A DNA stretch of 64,000 nucleotides from Proteobacteria bacterium UBA5122. Lineage in GTDB: Bacteria; Pseudomonadota; Gammaproteobacteria; Tenderiales; Tenderiaceae. The stretch covers positions 1-64,000 of the forward strand of contig DHYU01000071.1 of assembly GCA_002415485.1 (NCBI GenBank). The letters are read 5' to 3'. Below, piece after piece: positions 51,640 through 59,649 of this stretch. Made by a program: the position numbers and the translations under genes. A model generated the notes under the pieces. The model ran no database searches. It was not told the DNA's origin and was given only the letters and a program-made list of their open reading frames with translations. How positions within the stretch are numbered: position 1 is the first letter of the stretch; each line of letters begins with the position of its first letter.

Positions 51640-52650
51640 TTAGAGCAAACACGCCATCAACCGCGCACTCCAATTATCACTGATCTTGGCTGCAATAATC
51701 TCGATCCTACTCTCGCGGCATTCATCCAGCGCGAACGCCGACATCGTATCGGCTGCAATATTGCAAGCCCATGGCCCCTCGTCCGTGATGAACACGCCCT
51801 TCACACGCTCGACATGTAAAGCGGCCAACACATCAATGAGTTGCGCCCGATTGAATACCTTATCTTCAGCAAAGCGCCAACCCACACTCTCAAATCCTTC
51901 ACCGTGATTGATAGCCTGCACATAACCCACATCGGGAATCGGCATCTCATCCAATGAAGCATCATGATGGCTATGGGAATGATGATGATCATGAACATCA
52001 GCATCTATGCCTATCGACTGCGCAGCGCCATCGAGATATGCAACATCGATCACGCCCTGTTGCGTAGTCAAGATAGACACCTGCGCCAAGCCCTTTTGCT
52101 GAACATATTTTTCTAGCGCTGCATAATCGGCCTGTTGATACAGGTCTCGTTTATTGCCGACGACCACATCTGCAATTTCGATCTGCTGATTAAACACATC
52201 ATTATCGGTGTAGCGTGCATCCGCAAGCTGGCGCGCATCGACCAAGACGATTGTGTTTTGTATAGACAACACGTCCTGAAAGTTTCGGTCAGACAGTACA
52301 TGCAACACTTCTTTAGGGTGACCGAGTCCTGTGGGCTCAATCAGTAAACGATCAGGTTTAGCCTTGACCAGCAACTGAGTTAGGGCGACCCGCATCGGCA
52401 CACCCGCGGCACAGCACATACACCCACCCGGCACTTCACGCACAAACACACCCGATTCTTCCGTCGATTGCCCTTGCAAAAAACTGCCATCGACACCTAT
52501 CTCACCAAACTCATTCACCAACACCGCCCAGCGTTCATCGCTAGGCTTGTTTTTCAGCAGGTGCAAAATAGCGGAGGTTTTACCAACCCCAAGAAAACCG
52601 GTAATGATATTGGTAGGAACCTTGGACACTTTTAGACGAGCACTACTCAC
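51640..52650 (-). CDS. COG0523 (CobW/G3E) metal-chaperone GTPase
   Basis: The 336-residue GTPase has NIITGFLGVGKTSAILHLL (Walker A), the metal-binding GGCMCCAAG motif (CxCC), VNEFGEIGVDG, and SDRNFQDVLSIQNTIVLVDA; a G4 VGNKRDL gives GTP specificity. A His-rich stretch (HDHHHSHSHHD, about residues 220-232) is a metal-binding loop. Members deliver Zn or other metals to client proteins under metal shortage. No Zur box can be claimed from the 70 bp upstream. Its C-terminal CobW_C domain is short. Confidence 0.9.
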   Translation of the reverse strand: MSSARLKVSKVPTNIITGFLGVGKTSAILHLLKNKPSDERWAVLVNEFGEIGVDGSFLQGQSTEESGVFVREVPGGCMCCAAGVPMRVALTQLLVKAKPDRLLIEPTGLGHPKEVLHVLSDRNFQDVLSIQNTIVLVDARQLADARYTDNDVFNQQIEIADVVVGNKRDLYQQADYAALEKYVQQKGLAQVSILTTQQGVIDVAYLDGAAQSIGIDADVHDHHHSHSHHDASLDEMPIPDVGYVQAINHGEGFESVGWRFAEDKVFNRAQLIDVLAALHVERVKGVFITDEGPWACNIAADTMSAFALDECRESRIEIIAAKISDNWSARLMACLL

Positions 52651-52720
52651 ATCATATCCCCACTATACATACCCAGCCCTTACTCTCTGACACAACGAAT
52701 AGGTATAAATATTTTCTTCA

Positions 52721-53143
52721 CTATGTACTAGGCCACAAGGCATCGCGTTTAAACGCATATAGAAACAAGCCCCGCAGCAGGAAGCCATACATCGTGAAAT
52801 AAAATCCGATAAAGATCAGACGACCTATACCAATCTCACCCAAGTTCGCCGCCGTCTCTGGATTGTTAAGGGTCAAAAACGCCGAAATCACACCCAGCGG
52901 AATCAATATGCTACTCAACGCTGCCAAACCTATGAAATAGATACGCCAAAAGCGTTGACTGGCAATGGTCTTATCAAAGGCCAAACCATACAGGCCGGTC
53001 GAACCCAATCCCAACAAGGATAAACTGAACAGATTGATCGTGTCTTTCATGAGGTCATTGATGATCATCAGCACAATCAAAATGCCCCAGATATTAAAAA
53101 TGATCTTCCAGAATTTGTTGGTCATGCTGGCCCTGTCGCTCAC
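52721..53143 (-). CDS. Four-helix membrane protein of unknown function
   Basis: The 140-residue product has four hydrophobic segments (about residues 11-27, 33-54, 67-92 and 105-130: IIFNIWGILIVLMII, LFSLSLLGLGSTGLYGLAF, IYFIGLAALSSILIPLGVISAFL, LIFIGFYFTMYGFLLRGLFLYAF) with few charged residues. I do not recognise it. No ribosome site stands out. It follows the GTPase gene on the same strand by 70 bp upstream, so co-regulation is possible. Confidence 0.65.
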   Translation of the reverse strand: MSDRASMTNKFWKIIFNIWGILIVLMIINDLMKDTINLFSLSLLGLGSTGLYGLAFDKTIASQRFWRIYFIGLAALSSILIPLGVISAFLTLNNPETAANLGEIGIGRLIFIGFYFTMYGFLLRGLFLYAFKRDALWPST

Positions 53144-53269
53144 GGTGAATTGATATGGGCATTATGGTACCTCATACCCACCACAAGTTCAGGTGAGAAT
53201 ATGTCGGCTTGGGGGCCATCCCAGTCCGTTATTTCAACTGAAGAATCGTTCCACGGCTGCGTTAATACC

Positions 53270-53320
53270 AGGGCCTGTTAATACTAATCAATGAATCGGT
53301 GATTAGTGTTAACAGGCCCT
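53270..53320. repeat. Long inverted repeat, 21-bp arms
   Basis: AGGGCCTGTTAATACTAATCA (53270-53290, in two 10-11 nt blocks) pairs with its complement at 53300-53320 with one G-U type mismatch and a 9-nt loop. The next gene on the minus strand ends at 53333. No U run follows, so a terminator is less likely than a MITE or palindromic repeat. Confidence 0.85.
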
Positions 53321-53332
53321 AGCGATGATTCA

Positions 53333-53767
53333 CTATCTACCGCTTCGCGCCCGATAGCTGCCCAGCCCATGCAACACGCTGCCGCGCACCGGCGCAGCTA
53401 AAAAGGCATTCTTCACAAATGCCCAAGTGAGTGGCACGGCACGATTCAGCGGCAACAACATCAACATTCGCGCCAGCAAACAATAACCAAACAACACCCG
53501 CGCTATCAAACCAAACGCCGGCACCCAATACAACCATTGCATGGACTCTGGATACGCGATCATCAGATATGCCAAAAAGGCCATCCTTACCTGCACTGAA
53601 AACGCCAGCCATCGCCCCTCGTGCAAGACATAATGCAGCAGGTGCACGACCGACACCGCCATGGCCCACAGATAACCATCGAACACCCCGTATACCGACA
53701 GATTAAGCAGACAGGACAACACCAGCCAATACCACCAACCCAGGTCCTTATAATCAATCATCCACAT
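53333..53767 (-). CDS. Membrane protein of unknown function
   Basis: The 144-residue product has four hydrophobic, Trp-rich helices (WWYWLVLSCLLNLSVYGVF, AMAVSVVHLLHYVLH, MAFLAYLMIAYP and WLYWVPAFGLIARVLFGYCLLARMLMLL) and a basic tail (SYRARSGR). The LLPLNRAVPLTWAFVKNAFLAAPVRGSVLHG segment resembles the C-terminus of several small membrane proteins in gammaproteobacteria, which I cannot name. The region upstream of its ATG contains an extreme G8-C7 hairpin. A second ATG two codons later is possible. Confidence 0.7.
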   Translation of the reverse strand: MWMIDYKDLGWWYWLVLSCLLNLSVYGVFDGYLWAMAVSVVHLLHYVLHEGRWLAFSVQVRMAFLAYLMIAYPESMQWLYWVPAFGLIARVLFGYCLLARMLMLLPLNRAVPLTWAFVKNAFLAAPVRGSVLHGLGSYRARSGR

Positions 53768-53794
53768 GGCCTGACCCTCGATTCTGGCAGACGA

Positions 53795-53818
53795 CCGGGG
53801 GGGGCACCCCCCCTCCGG
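53795..53818. repeat. Homopolymer hairpin G8-CA-C7
   Basis: Eight G (53797-53804), CA, then seven C (53807-53813), in the leader of the membrane-protein gene at 53767 and 18 bp from the tautomerase stop. A run of this kind is prone to slippage and sequencing error. Confidence 0.9.
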
Positions 53819-53831
53819 AATCTGCAATGAC

Positions 53832-54059
53832 TTAAGCTGCCGCGTCACCACGTTGCAGCGCATGCACATCCGCCGCCATCAACGGCTGACCACCGATACC
53901 GAAACTGCCTTCCTTCACATCCTCGATAAATACCCAGGTCACACCGCGCATATTCTCGCCTTCGATCTCGACCATGGTGTTGGTCAGCTTCTCGATCATC
54001 AGCTTCTTTTGCTCAGCGGTGAACACGTTTTCGATCAGTTTTACATTGATAATAGGCAT
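53832..54059 (-). CDS. 4-oxalocrotonate tautomerase family protein
   Basis: The 75-residue protein begins MPIINVKLIENVFTAEQKKLMIEKLT; Pro1 after Met removal is the catalytic base of the family. The sequence continues with TWVFIEDVKEGSFGIGGQ, a typical 4-OT segment. It keto-enol tautomerises small acids; the substrate here is unknown. It is divergent from an HxlR-type regulator with which it shares a 154-bp gap. Confidence 0.9.
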   Translation of the reverse strand: MPIINVKLIENVFTAEQKKLMIEKLTNTMVEIEGENMRGVTWVFIEDVKEGSFGIGGQPLMAADVHALQRGDAAA

Positions 54060-54157
54060 GATTATTTCTCCTTAAATTTTGTAATTTTGCTCAGAGACTC
54101 CGTGCGTCTCTGGGAAAAATAGTAGCCAGCACAGGGTGTTATCGATACTTCCGATCT

Positions 54158-54196
54158 TGTAGTATCTAACTACTAGAATAGAAGTAACCTACTACA
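54158..54196. promoter_or_regulatory. Candidate HxlR operator in the shared gap
   Basis: GTAGT-N5-ACTAC (54159-54173), then a further TACTAG and CTACTAC within 25 bp, give a clustered dyad in the tautomerase-HxlR gap. HxlR regulators usually bind such dyads at their own promoters. TAGAAT (54174-54179) may be a -10. Confidence 0.5.
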
Positions 54197-54213
54197 CAAA
54201 AAGGAGTGAGGAC

Positions 54214-54900
54214 GTGAGCTATGGCCAATTCTGCCCAATCTCAAAGGCGCTGGATGTCCTCGGTGAACGCTGGACACTACTCATCGTGCGCGAACTGCTG
54301 TTGGGCGCCACCCGCTTCAACGAACTGCAGCGCGGCCTGAGCCTGATCTCCCCCTCCATCCTCACCAAACGCCTCAACGACCTCGACACCGCCGGCATCA
54401 TCCTGCGCAAAAAGATCCCCGGCCAGAAAGGTCACGAATACCAGCTCACCGCCCGCGGCCGGGAACTGATGCCCGTCATCGAAGCCCTCGGCGTCTGGGG
54501 CATGCGCTGGGCACGCAGCAACATGCTCGACACCGAACTCGACATCGAACTATTGATGCTCTACCTCGAACGCAGCATCCAACGCGACAAACTGCCCAGC
54601 GGCGAAACCGTCGTCCGCTTTCAATTCACCAATCTCGACAACTATCGAGACTGGTGGCTGATCGTCAAACCCGACCACACCGACATCTGCCTCAAAGACC
54701 CCGGCCGCGACGTCGACGTTTACTTCACCGTCGACCTACGCACCATGGTTGAACTGTGGATGGGCGACTGCAGCTATAAAAGCGCCATCAACGACGGCCG
54801 TTTAAAACTTGTGGGACACACAGCACTCACCCGCAGCGTCACCGACTGGCTCGCGCTTGCAAGCTTTGCGCATGTAAGGAGTGCGGTGGAGATTGGTTAG
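54214..54900 (+). CDS. HxlR-type transcriptional regulator with C-terminal SCP2-like domain
   Basis: The 228-residue protein has an HxlR winged helix (FCPISKALDVLGERWTLLIVRELLLGATRFNELQRGLSLISPSILTKRLNDLD). The Cys in FCP near residue 7 is the redox cysteine position in HypR/QorR-type members. Residues about 120-228 form a second domain resembling SCP2-like sterol carriers (DVDVYFTVDLRTMVELWMGD, SAINDGRLKLVG), absent in short HxlR proteins. GTG start at 54214 with AAGGAG before it. It probably regulates the divergent tautomerase gene. Confidence 0.85.
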   Translation: MSYGQFCPISKALDVLGERWTLLIVRELLLGATRFNELQRGLSLISPSILTKRLNDLDTAGIILRKKIPGQKGHEYQLTARGRELMPVIEALGVWGMRWARSNMLDTELDIELLMLYLERSIQRDKLPSGETVVRFQFTNLDNYRDWWLIVKPDHTDICLKDPGRDVDVYFTVDLRTMVELWMGDCSYKSAINDGRLKLVGHTALTRSVTDWLALASFAHVRSAVEIG

Positions 54901-54963
54901 CGATGATTGTTTACGCACGCGCCGACGTTCTTCCTTCGGGCGGGCGGTCGGGCGTCAAACCTC

Positions 54964-55043
54964 ATTTGACCTACGGTCAAATCTTAATGACTTAAACGAA
55001 CCCCAATAATAAAAAAGGCCCCCTCGATGAGGGAGCCTTTTTT
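54964..55043. terminator. Terminator region left of the genomic island
   Basis: ATTTGACC-tac-GGTCAAAT (54964-54982) is a perfect palindrome; AAAAAAGGCCCCCTC-gat-GAGGGAGCCTTTTTT (55011-55043) is a bidirectional terminator. The second is probably the terminator of the tRNA-Arg that stood here, and it also ends the HxlR transcript. Confidence 0.85.
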
Positions 55044-55050
55044 GGTTATA

Positions 55051-55095
55051 TGGCGCGCCCGAGAGGATTCGAACCTCTGACCTCAGCCTCCGGAG
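55051..55095 (-). other. 3' fragment of tRNA-Arg(CCG), island left boundary (attachment scar)
   Basis: The minus strand reads from anticodon loop CTCCGGA through GGCTG, the variable loop, a T arm (AGAGG TTCGAAT CCTCT) and acceptor GGGCGCGCCA: the last 45 nt of a tRNA with anticodon CCG. The 5' half (D arm, 5' acceptor, 5' anticodon stem) is absent; sequence to the right is unrelated. This is the classic remnant left when an element inserts into a tRNA gene and restores it at the other end. An intact copy should lie beyond 64000. Confidence 0.9.
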
Positions 55096-55347
55096 TGGGT
55101 TAAAAGACATTTATCAAACAAGTACATACATTTCATCTTGTTGATTTTATTGCCTATTGACCGCCATTCAGAATTACAAAACACCACCAAAAACCGCTCG
55201 CAGTGTCCCAAATTTGTCCCAACATTTCAGCCTCGCAAACCGCCACTTAATCTGGAAATTCTTCAGTGTCGAGAAATATTAAAGGGCTGACCTTTGGCGC
55301 CCAATCCACTAGCGTTGGCACCGTACTACAACGAATGGTGTTTGACG

Positions 55348-55578
55348 ATGATGGATCAATATTACTCCGATAACGAGCTTGCCGATCTGCTGGGCATTTC
55401 GCTTTCGCGCTTGCGTGGCAAGATCTACCAGGGCGAGCCTCTACCTGCACGCATCCAGGTGCCCGGCAGCCGCACCCGGCTATGGCGCAAGCAGGATGTG
55501 CATGACTGGCTGGCGCAGTTTCGTACCGAAGACAGCCTGTTTGAGACGACGCGCCACGGCCGCAAGCTCAAGCGATGA
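55348..55578 (+). CDS. AlpA/HTH_17-type small DNA-binding protein
   Basis: The 76-residue protein has a MerR-like helix-turn-helix of the AlpA/excisionase type: YYSDNELADLLGISLSRLRGKIYQGEPLPARI, then SRTRLWRKQDVHDWLAQF. Such proteins control island excision or adjacent rep genes. Its stop overlaps the RepA start (ATGA), so the two are cotranslated. A longer start at 55294 is possible but has no support. Confidence 0.75.
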   Translation: MMDQYYSDNELADLLGISLSRLRGKIYQGEPLPARIQVPGSRTRLWRKQDVHDWLAQFRTEDSLFETTRHGRKLKR

Positions 55579-56444
55579 AGAAGCGTAGCTTTGACTATCT
55601 CTTCCACATCGCCGAACAGATCCAGCAACACAGTGCACTGCAAGCCGACAAGATCGCCTTTATCCCGCGCCTGATGGCAGGCACCTCCCTGCCGGTGCGC
55701 AAGCAGGAGGACAACGAGTTCATCCGCCGCAATGGCCGCCGTACCCTGAGCATGATCGCCAGCCGCGAGATCGGCCTGCCCTATGGTGCGATGCCGCGCC
55801 TGGCGCTCTGTACCATCACCACGCTGTGCAAACAGAGCCAGTCCCGCACCATTTTCCTCGGCAGTAGCGCACGGGCCTTTCTTGGGCAGATGGACAAGCG
55901 TTGCAGTGGCGGTAGCAATGGCTCACTGACCCATGCCCGTGATCAACTGAAGCGACTGCTAAGCTGCACCATCCAGATCACCGAAGAGTCTGACCAGCAC
56001 TGGCGCATGGACTCACTGCGCCTGTCGCAAAGCGCCACTCTGTTATGGCAACCCTGCGCTCCGCAGCGCTGGCAAGCCCAGCTCACGTTGAGCGAGGAGT
56101 TCTATCAACACATCCAGCAGTTCGCCATTCCGGTGGACCTGCGCGTACTGCATGCCTGCGCCCACTATCCGCTGGCCATGGATCTCTATGGCTGGCTCAC
56201 CTATCGCTACTTCAGCCTGCGCCGCCCTACCCTCATCGAGTGGCGGGAGCTGATGCTTCAGTTCGGCAATCACTATCAGCGCGAGTCGCACTTCAAAGCC
56301 CACTTCCACCATGCTCTGGAACGAGTCGCGCTGTTCTATCCCCAGGCATTCTTTTTACTTCAGCCCAACGGACTTCTGCTCCTGCCTAGCCAGACACATA
56401 TCCCGCCCAGGGATCTCAATCGCTTTCTCAAGCACGGTGCATAA
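55575..56444 (+). CDS. Plasmid-type RepA replication initiator
   Basis: The 289-residue protein matches plasmid RepA (RepA_C family): FIPRLMAGTSLPVRKQ, FIRRNGRRTLSMIASREIGLPYGAMPRLALCTITTLC, RTIFLGSSARAFLGQMD, LTHARDQLKRLLSC and HPLAMDLYGWLTYRYF-type winged-helix sequence in the second half. Iterons and DnaA boxes directly follow. It should bind the iterons and open the origin. Coupled to the AlpA-like gene upstream. Confidence 0.88.
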   Translation: MKKRSFDYLFHIAEQIQQHSALQADKIAFIPRLMAGTSLPVRKQEDNEFIRRNGRRTLSMIASREIGLPYGAMPRLALCTITTLCKQSQSRTIFLGSSARAFLGQMDKRCSGGSNGSLTHARDQLKRLLSCTIQITEESDQHWRMDSLRLSQSATLLWQPCAPQRWQAQLTLSEEFYQHIQQFAIPVDLRVLHACAHYPLAMDLYGWLTYRYFSLRRPTLIEWRELMLQFGNHYQRESHFKAHFHHALERVALFYPQAFFLLQPNGLLLLPSQTHIPPRDLNRFLKHGA

Positions 56445-56462
56445 CCCTGTGGAACACCCCAC

Positions 56463-56766
56463 TTATCCACGCATATAAGGTGACAACGGCTGCGCATACA
56501 AGGTGGTCAATGTGCGCATATAAGGTAACGCTTTGCGCATAAAAGGTGGCACAAGTGAGCATATAAGGTGGTGCGCAACCGCCGCCAGACCTTGTGTATC
56601 AAGGCTTTCAAAGCTTCTCCTATAAGCCCTTTAAAGAGATAAAAATAATCTTCAGTTATTTGCGGCAGCAATTCGGTGGATAACCTTTGTCGGGCGGCGT
56701 TACCCACAGGGTCCACCGCCTGATCTGCTTGAGTGAGGAGCCATCAGCCCGTGGACTTGTGGATAA
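56463..56766 (+). other. Iteron-type replication origin
   Basis: Five iterons with core GCATAYAAGGTRRC start (at GCATA) at 56471, 56494, 56516, 56537 and 56559, spaced 23, 22, 21 and 22 bp, about two helical turns each. DnaA-type boxes are at 56463-56470 (TTATCCAC), 56676-56684 and 56758-56766 (perfect TTATCCACA on the minus strand). An AT-rich block lies at 56613-56660. Layout Rep gene, DnaA box, iterons, AT-rich, DnaA boxes is that of iteron plasmids. No other gene is visible in 56445-56784. Confidence 0.9.
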
Positions 56767-56784
56767 CGCTTTTGGTCTGCAGGA

Positions 56785-57159
56785 TCAGGTTGGTCGCTTG
56801 ATTGGCCTTCCTTGCTTCAATTTGCCGCTCTCACCCGTGGGTCTGAGCCAGGGGCCTTGCAGCAGCGGCAACCAGTGTTCATCTGTTTGCAGTGCAAACA
56901 CCAACAGACGCACCGTCAGCCAGTGGCGATAACGAGTACCTAGCGTGAGTGTTTTGGTCTGTTCGGTCAGATACCACCGTAGATGCTTGGCCTGCCATTG
57001 ATACGGGCCCACCTGCCAGCGCCGCCAGATGCTCTCGGCGATTAGTTCGGCGCGTTGTAGATGGGCTTTTACCGTTCCGCGCCTTGATCCGGGCAGACGC
57101 CTTACCAGAAGATCACGGGCAATACGGGCCGCTTGGTGTTGATTGGCGGGGTTGGCCAT
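56785..57159 (-). CDS. Hypothetical protein cotranscribed with the island recombinase
   Basis: The 124-residue basic protein (many Arg and Lys, e.g. KAHLQRAELIAESIWRRWQVGPYQWQAKHLRWYL) has no recognised domain. Its ATG overlaps the recombinase stop (TGATG), so it is translated with it. A protein of this kind often follows integrases of this family in islands, which suggests a recombination accessory role, but this is inference. Confidence 0.7.
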   Translation of the reverse strand: MANPANQHQAARIARDLLVRRLPGSRRGTVKAHLQRAELIAESIWRRWQVGPYQWQAKHLRWYLTEQTKTLTLGTRYRHWLTVRLLVFALQTDEHWLPLLQGPWLRPTGESGKLKQGRPIKRPT

Positions 57160-58109
57160 CAGCGCGCACTCCCCACGTAGGCCGACACCACATCCACCCG
57201 GCCATGCCCCAACTCTGAAGAGATGATTTCGCGGGCGGTAAGATCACTCTCCCTCTCCGCGAGGCGTTCACCGCTGATGACCGGGGCAGGGGAGCCGGTC
57301 AGCTGTTCGTAACGCTCACAGGCATAGGCGGCACGCAGATCATGAAAGCCCTTTAATTCATGATCCGGCGCCACCTGCGACCAGGCATGGTAGGCGTGGT
57401 CACGCCACTGGGCATAGCTGCTCTCAGCCGGGATCAGATTGCGCCCGTCGCCCTGCAACTCGACGGCCCTTTCCAGTGCCATCGTGGCCGGTTCGCTCAC
57501 CGGTACCCAGCGATCCACCAGATGGCCCCGACCGCCCTTTGTGCCGTCGGTGATATTCACCGCCCCCTTTTCGGCGACCTGTGCCAATGCGGCACGGGCA
57601 TCGAGCAGCGAGGCCTCGCGAAAGCGCAGCCCCAGCGCCCGAGCCAGTTCGGCCACTGATGCCACTCGATCCTCACCGCGCTCCCGCAATTCAGCGGTGG
57701 CCCGTTGCAGGCGCTCGCGCTCCATCCCTGCCGGAGCCTCCTGGCGCACACTACTACGCTCCCCCACCAGATCGGAGGGGGAGACACGCAGCTGCGTATC
57801 ACCCCGCATGGTCTCCAGGACCACATTGACCGACGACAGCAGGTTCTGTGCGTAACTCACCGCCATCTCACCCGCCTCAACCCGCTGTTGCAGTGACTCA
57901 CCGTAGGCGGTGACCAATGCTTCAGTCACCTGGCGCACATCTCGCACCTCCTGATCACGGGCATAGTCGCAGAACTGCTGCCAACGCTCGCTGTGCGCTG
58001 CCTGAGTCCCATAGTGTCCATCACCGTAACGATCCGCCAAGGCATTCTTGCCCGCCCAGGCCATCTGCTTGCCATAACCAAAGTTACGCTCTCCACCCAT
58101 CTTGCCCAT
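57159..58109 (-). CDS. Island tyrosine recombinase (integrase domain protein)
   Basis: The 316-residue protein has an N-terminal SAM-like region and a catalytic domain with Arg in ELARALGLRFREASLL, HDLRAAYACERY (H-x-x-R), LGHGRVDVVSAYVGSA (His and Tyr nucleophile). It differs from IntI by lacking the integron extra region. AAGGT lies 6 nt before the ATG. It probably integrates the island at tRNA-Arg, although the distance from the attachment scar (2 kb) means the other end or another recombinase could be involved. Confidence 0.85.
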   Translation of the reverse strand: MGKMGGERNFGYGKQMAWAGKNALADRYGDGHYGTQAAHSERWQQFCDYARDQEVRDVRQVTEALVTAYGESLQQRVEAGEMAVSYAQNLLSSVNVVLETMRGDTQLRVSPSDLVGERSSVRQEAPAGMERERLQRATAELRERGEDRVASVAELARALGLRFREASLLDARAALAQVAEKGAVNITDGTKGGRGHLVDRWVPVSEPATMALERAVELQGDGRNLIPAESSYAQWRDHAYHAWSQVAPDHELKGFHDLRAAYACERYEQLTGSPAPVISGERLAERESDLTAREIISSELGHGRVDVVSAYVGSAR

Positions 58110-58762
58110 CTGCTTACCTTCAAGCTGTTAAGTGTTAAACCGGATAGAGCGCCGGTCGCGCTTGGGTCATTCCCCATGACCAGGGGCCGCACGGCAGCGG
58201 CAGGGCAGTTCACTCCCGAAGGCACGGCACCTCTGCACGGTCTGCATTGCACAGATCGCAGGTCAGGTGCTGGCTGTTGCAGGGCCAGGCCCTGTCGCCG
58301 CATTCGGGGGTTTTGCATCGACGCACTGCGCCAGAAAAGCCTTGATTGATAGGACGTTGCGCCAGTTTCCGGACGCCCGTCTCTGTGGACGGCTACGCCG
58401 CCCAACAAAGACGGGCGCAGCATGACAACTGCAACAGGCACGCAAATAGCCTGGCGCAGTCCACTAAAGGCAGCCATGGTGGCCGGGGTGAATCAGACTC
58501 GAAAGGGAAGTGGAAGAGGGCTCGCAGCCAAACGGCTGAGCACCGCAAAGCGAGCCTGGGCGGTGCAAGGGGCCGATTGCTCGGCAAGGGAATCTCCAAT
58601 TGACCGTGGCGATGGCGGGTAGTGCAGAAGATAATTTAGCAGTGAATTATTTCGTTAACTCCTGGAGTAACGCGATCTTTGAGGACACTATTGCCCATGA
58701 ATTTGGAACCTGGCAGCGCCTCAGCCTCCATAAGACTGGGATATTCTGTTAAATCTAACTCT
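58110..58762. other. Gene-poor stretch upstream of the recombinase operon
   Basis: No convincing gene. It holds several palindromes: GGTCAT-tcccc-ATGACC (58165-58181), CAGGGCC-a-GGCCCTG (58280-58294) and CGCCCGTCT (58374-58382) with AGACGGGCG (58409-58417). The region could contain an oriT, regulatory sites or a structured RNA; none can be assigned. Confidence 0.5.
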
Positions 58763-59617
58763 CTATTCGTCAGACGGCGGCAACGTCTTCGTGGTTTTAG
58801 CCAATTTCTTCTCTTCTGACTTAACCCGGCGATCCAGTTTCTTAAGATCCTCCTCAGCGGCCAACTTTTCCGGCTGAATACCCCGCTGACCTAACATATC
58901 GCGCACGCTGACATTATTTTGCACATGCTCATCGGTAATCGCACGCTCCCCCTGCAAATTGGCCTGTTGTACGTTATGGTTGGTCATTTCCGTGGCTAGA
59001 TTTTTGGCAGCAATGGTCAGAGTGGGCAGAAAATCAGCCAGTGGGCGGCTTCTAACGATGCCATACCTATCCTTCATCGCCTGGGTAGTATGCCCACCAA
59101 ACAGGGCTTGATCCCCCTTGGAGCGGATACGCCCAAAACCAGCATCATCCACCCCCCTCTCATAGATATTCTGTGACAGGGCTTTTTCCGACTCCTTCAG
59201 CCGCTCCCGCGCTTCCATCCGGGCCTGGAGCTGCATGCGATCCTCAATCAGCTCCTGCTTGCGGGTTTGCAGGGCAAAATAGCTTTGGGCGAAGGCGATT
59301 TCAGGCTTGCGAGGGTCACCATTCTGGGCAATCAGGTAGCAGGCGTAGCGGGTGAGCATAAAATCATCAACTGGGCGCTGCCCACCTTTGCCTACCTCGA
59401 TCATTTTCGTGACGCCACGAAAATGATCCGAAGCCTTGTGGCCACTGGCCTCGCAGGATTCCATCGCCCGGTTGATCGCAGTCTGAAAGTTCTCCCAACG
59501 TGCATAACCGAGGGGGGCTTGCAGGTCTCGTGCAAACCAGAATTCGATACCCTCGGTGTCCGCTCGTTGTACCGCGGCCTCGAGACTTTGCTGCAGAGCC
59601 TGTAATTGTTTATCCAT
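58763..59617 (-). CDS. dinD: DinD-like DNA-damage-inducible protein
   Basis: The 284-residue protein matches DinD: EFWFARDLQAPLGYARWENFQTAINRAM (BRO-N-like), HKASDHFRGVTKMIEVGKGGQRPVDDFMLTRYACYLIAQNGDPRKPEIAFAQSYFALQTRKQEL, then YERGVDDAGFGRIRSKGDQALFGGHTTQAMKDRYG. E. coli DinD is LexA-controlled and blocks RecA filaments. It sits 32 bp after hsdR on the same strand, as in other type I restriction islands. No LexA box was found just upstream, so it may be read through from hsdR. Confidence 0.9.
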   Translation of the reverse strand: MDKQLQALQQSLEAAVQRADTEGIEFWFARDLQAPLGYARWENFQTAINRAMESCEASGHKASDHFRGVTKMIEVGKGGQRPVDDFMLTRYACYLIAQNGDPRKPEIAFAQSYFALQTRKQELIEDRMQLQARMEARERLKESEKALSQNIYERGVDDAGFGRIRSKGDQALFGGHTTQAMKDRYGIVRSRPLADFLPTLTIAAKNLATEMTNHNVQQANLQGERAITDEHVQNNVSVRDMLGQRGIQPEKLAAEEDLKKLDRRVKSEEKKLAKTTKTLPPSDE

Positions 59618-59649
59618 AAATCTTCAATCCTTCGATAAGCCTTTGTAAT

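Noticed and set aside
55051..55095. A functional tRNA gene
   Set aside because: Only the 3' half from the anticodon loop is present; the D arm and 5' acceptor are missing.
57926..58477. A 183-codon leftward frame overlapping the start of the recombinase gene
   Set aside because: It overlaps the recombinase coding sequence in another frame, shows no domain and lacks a ribosome site.
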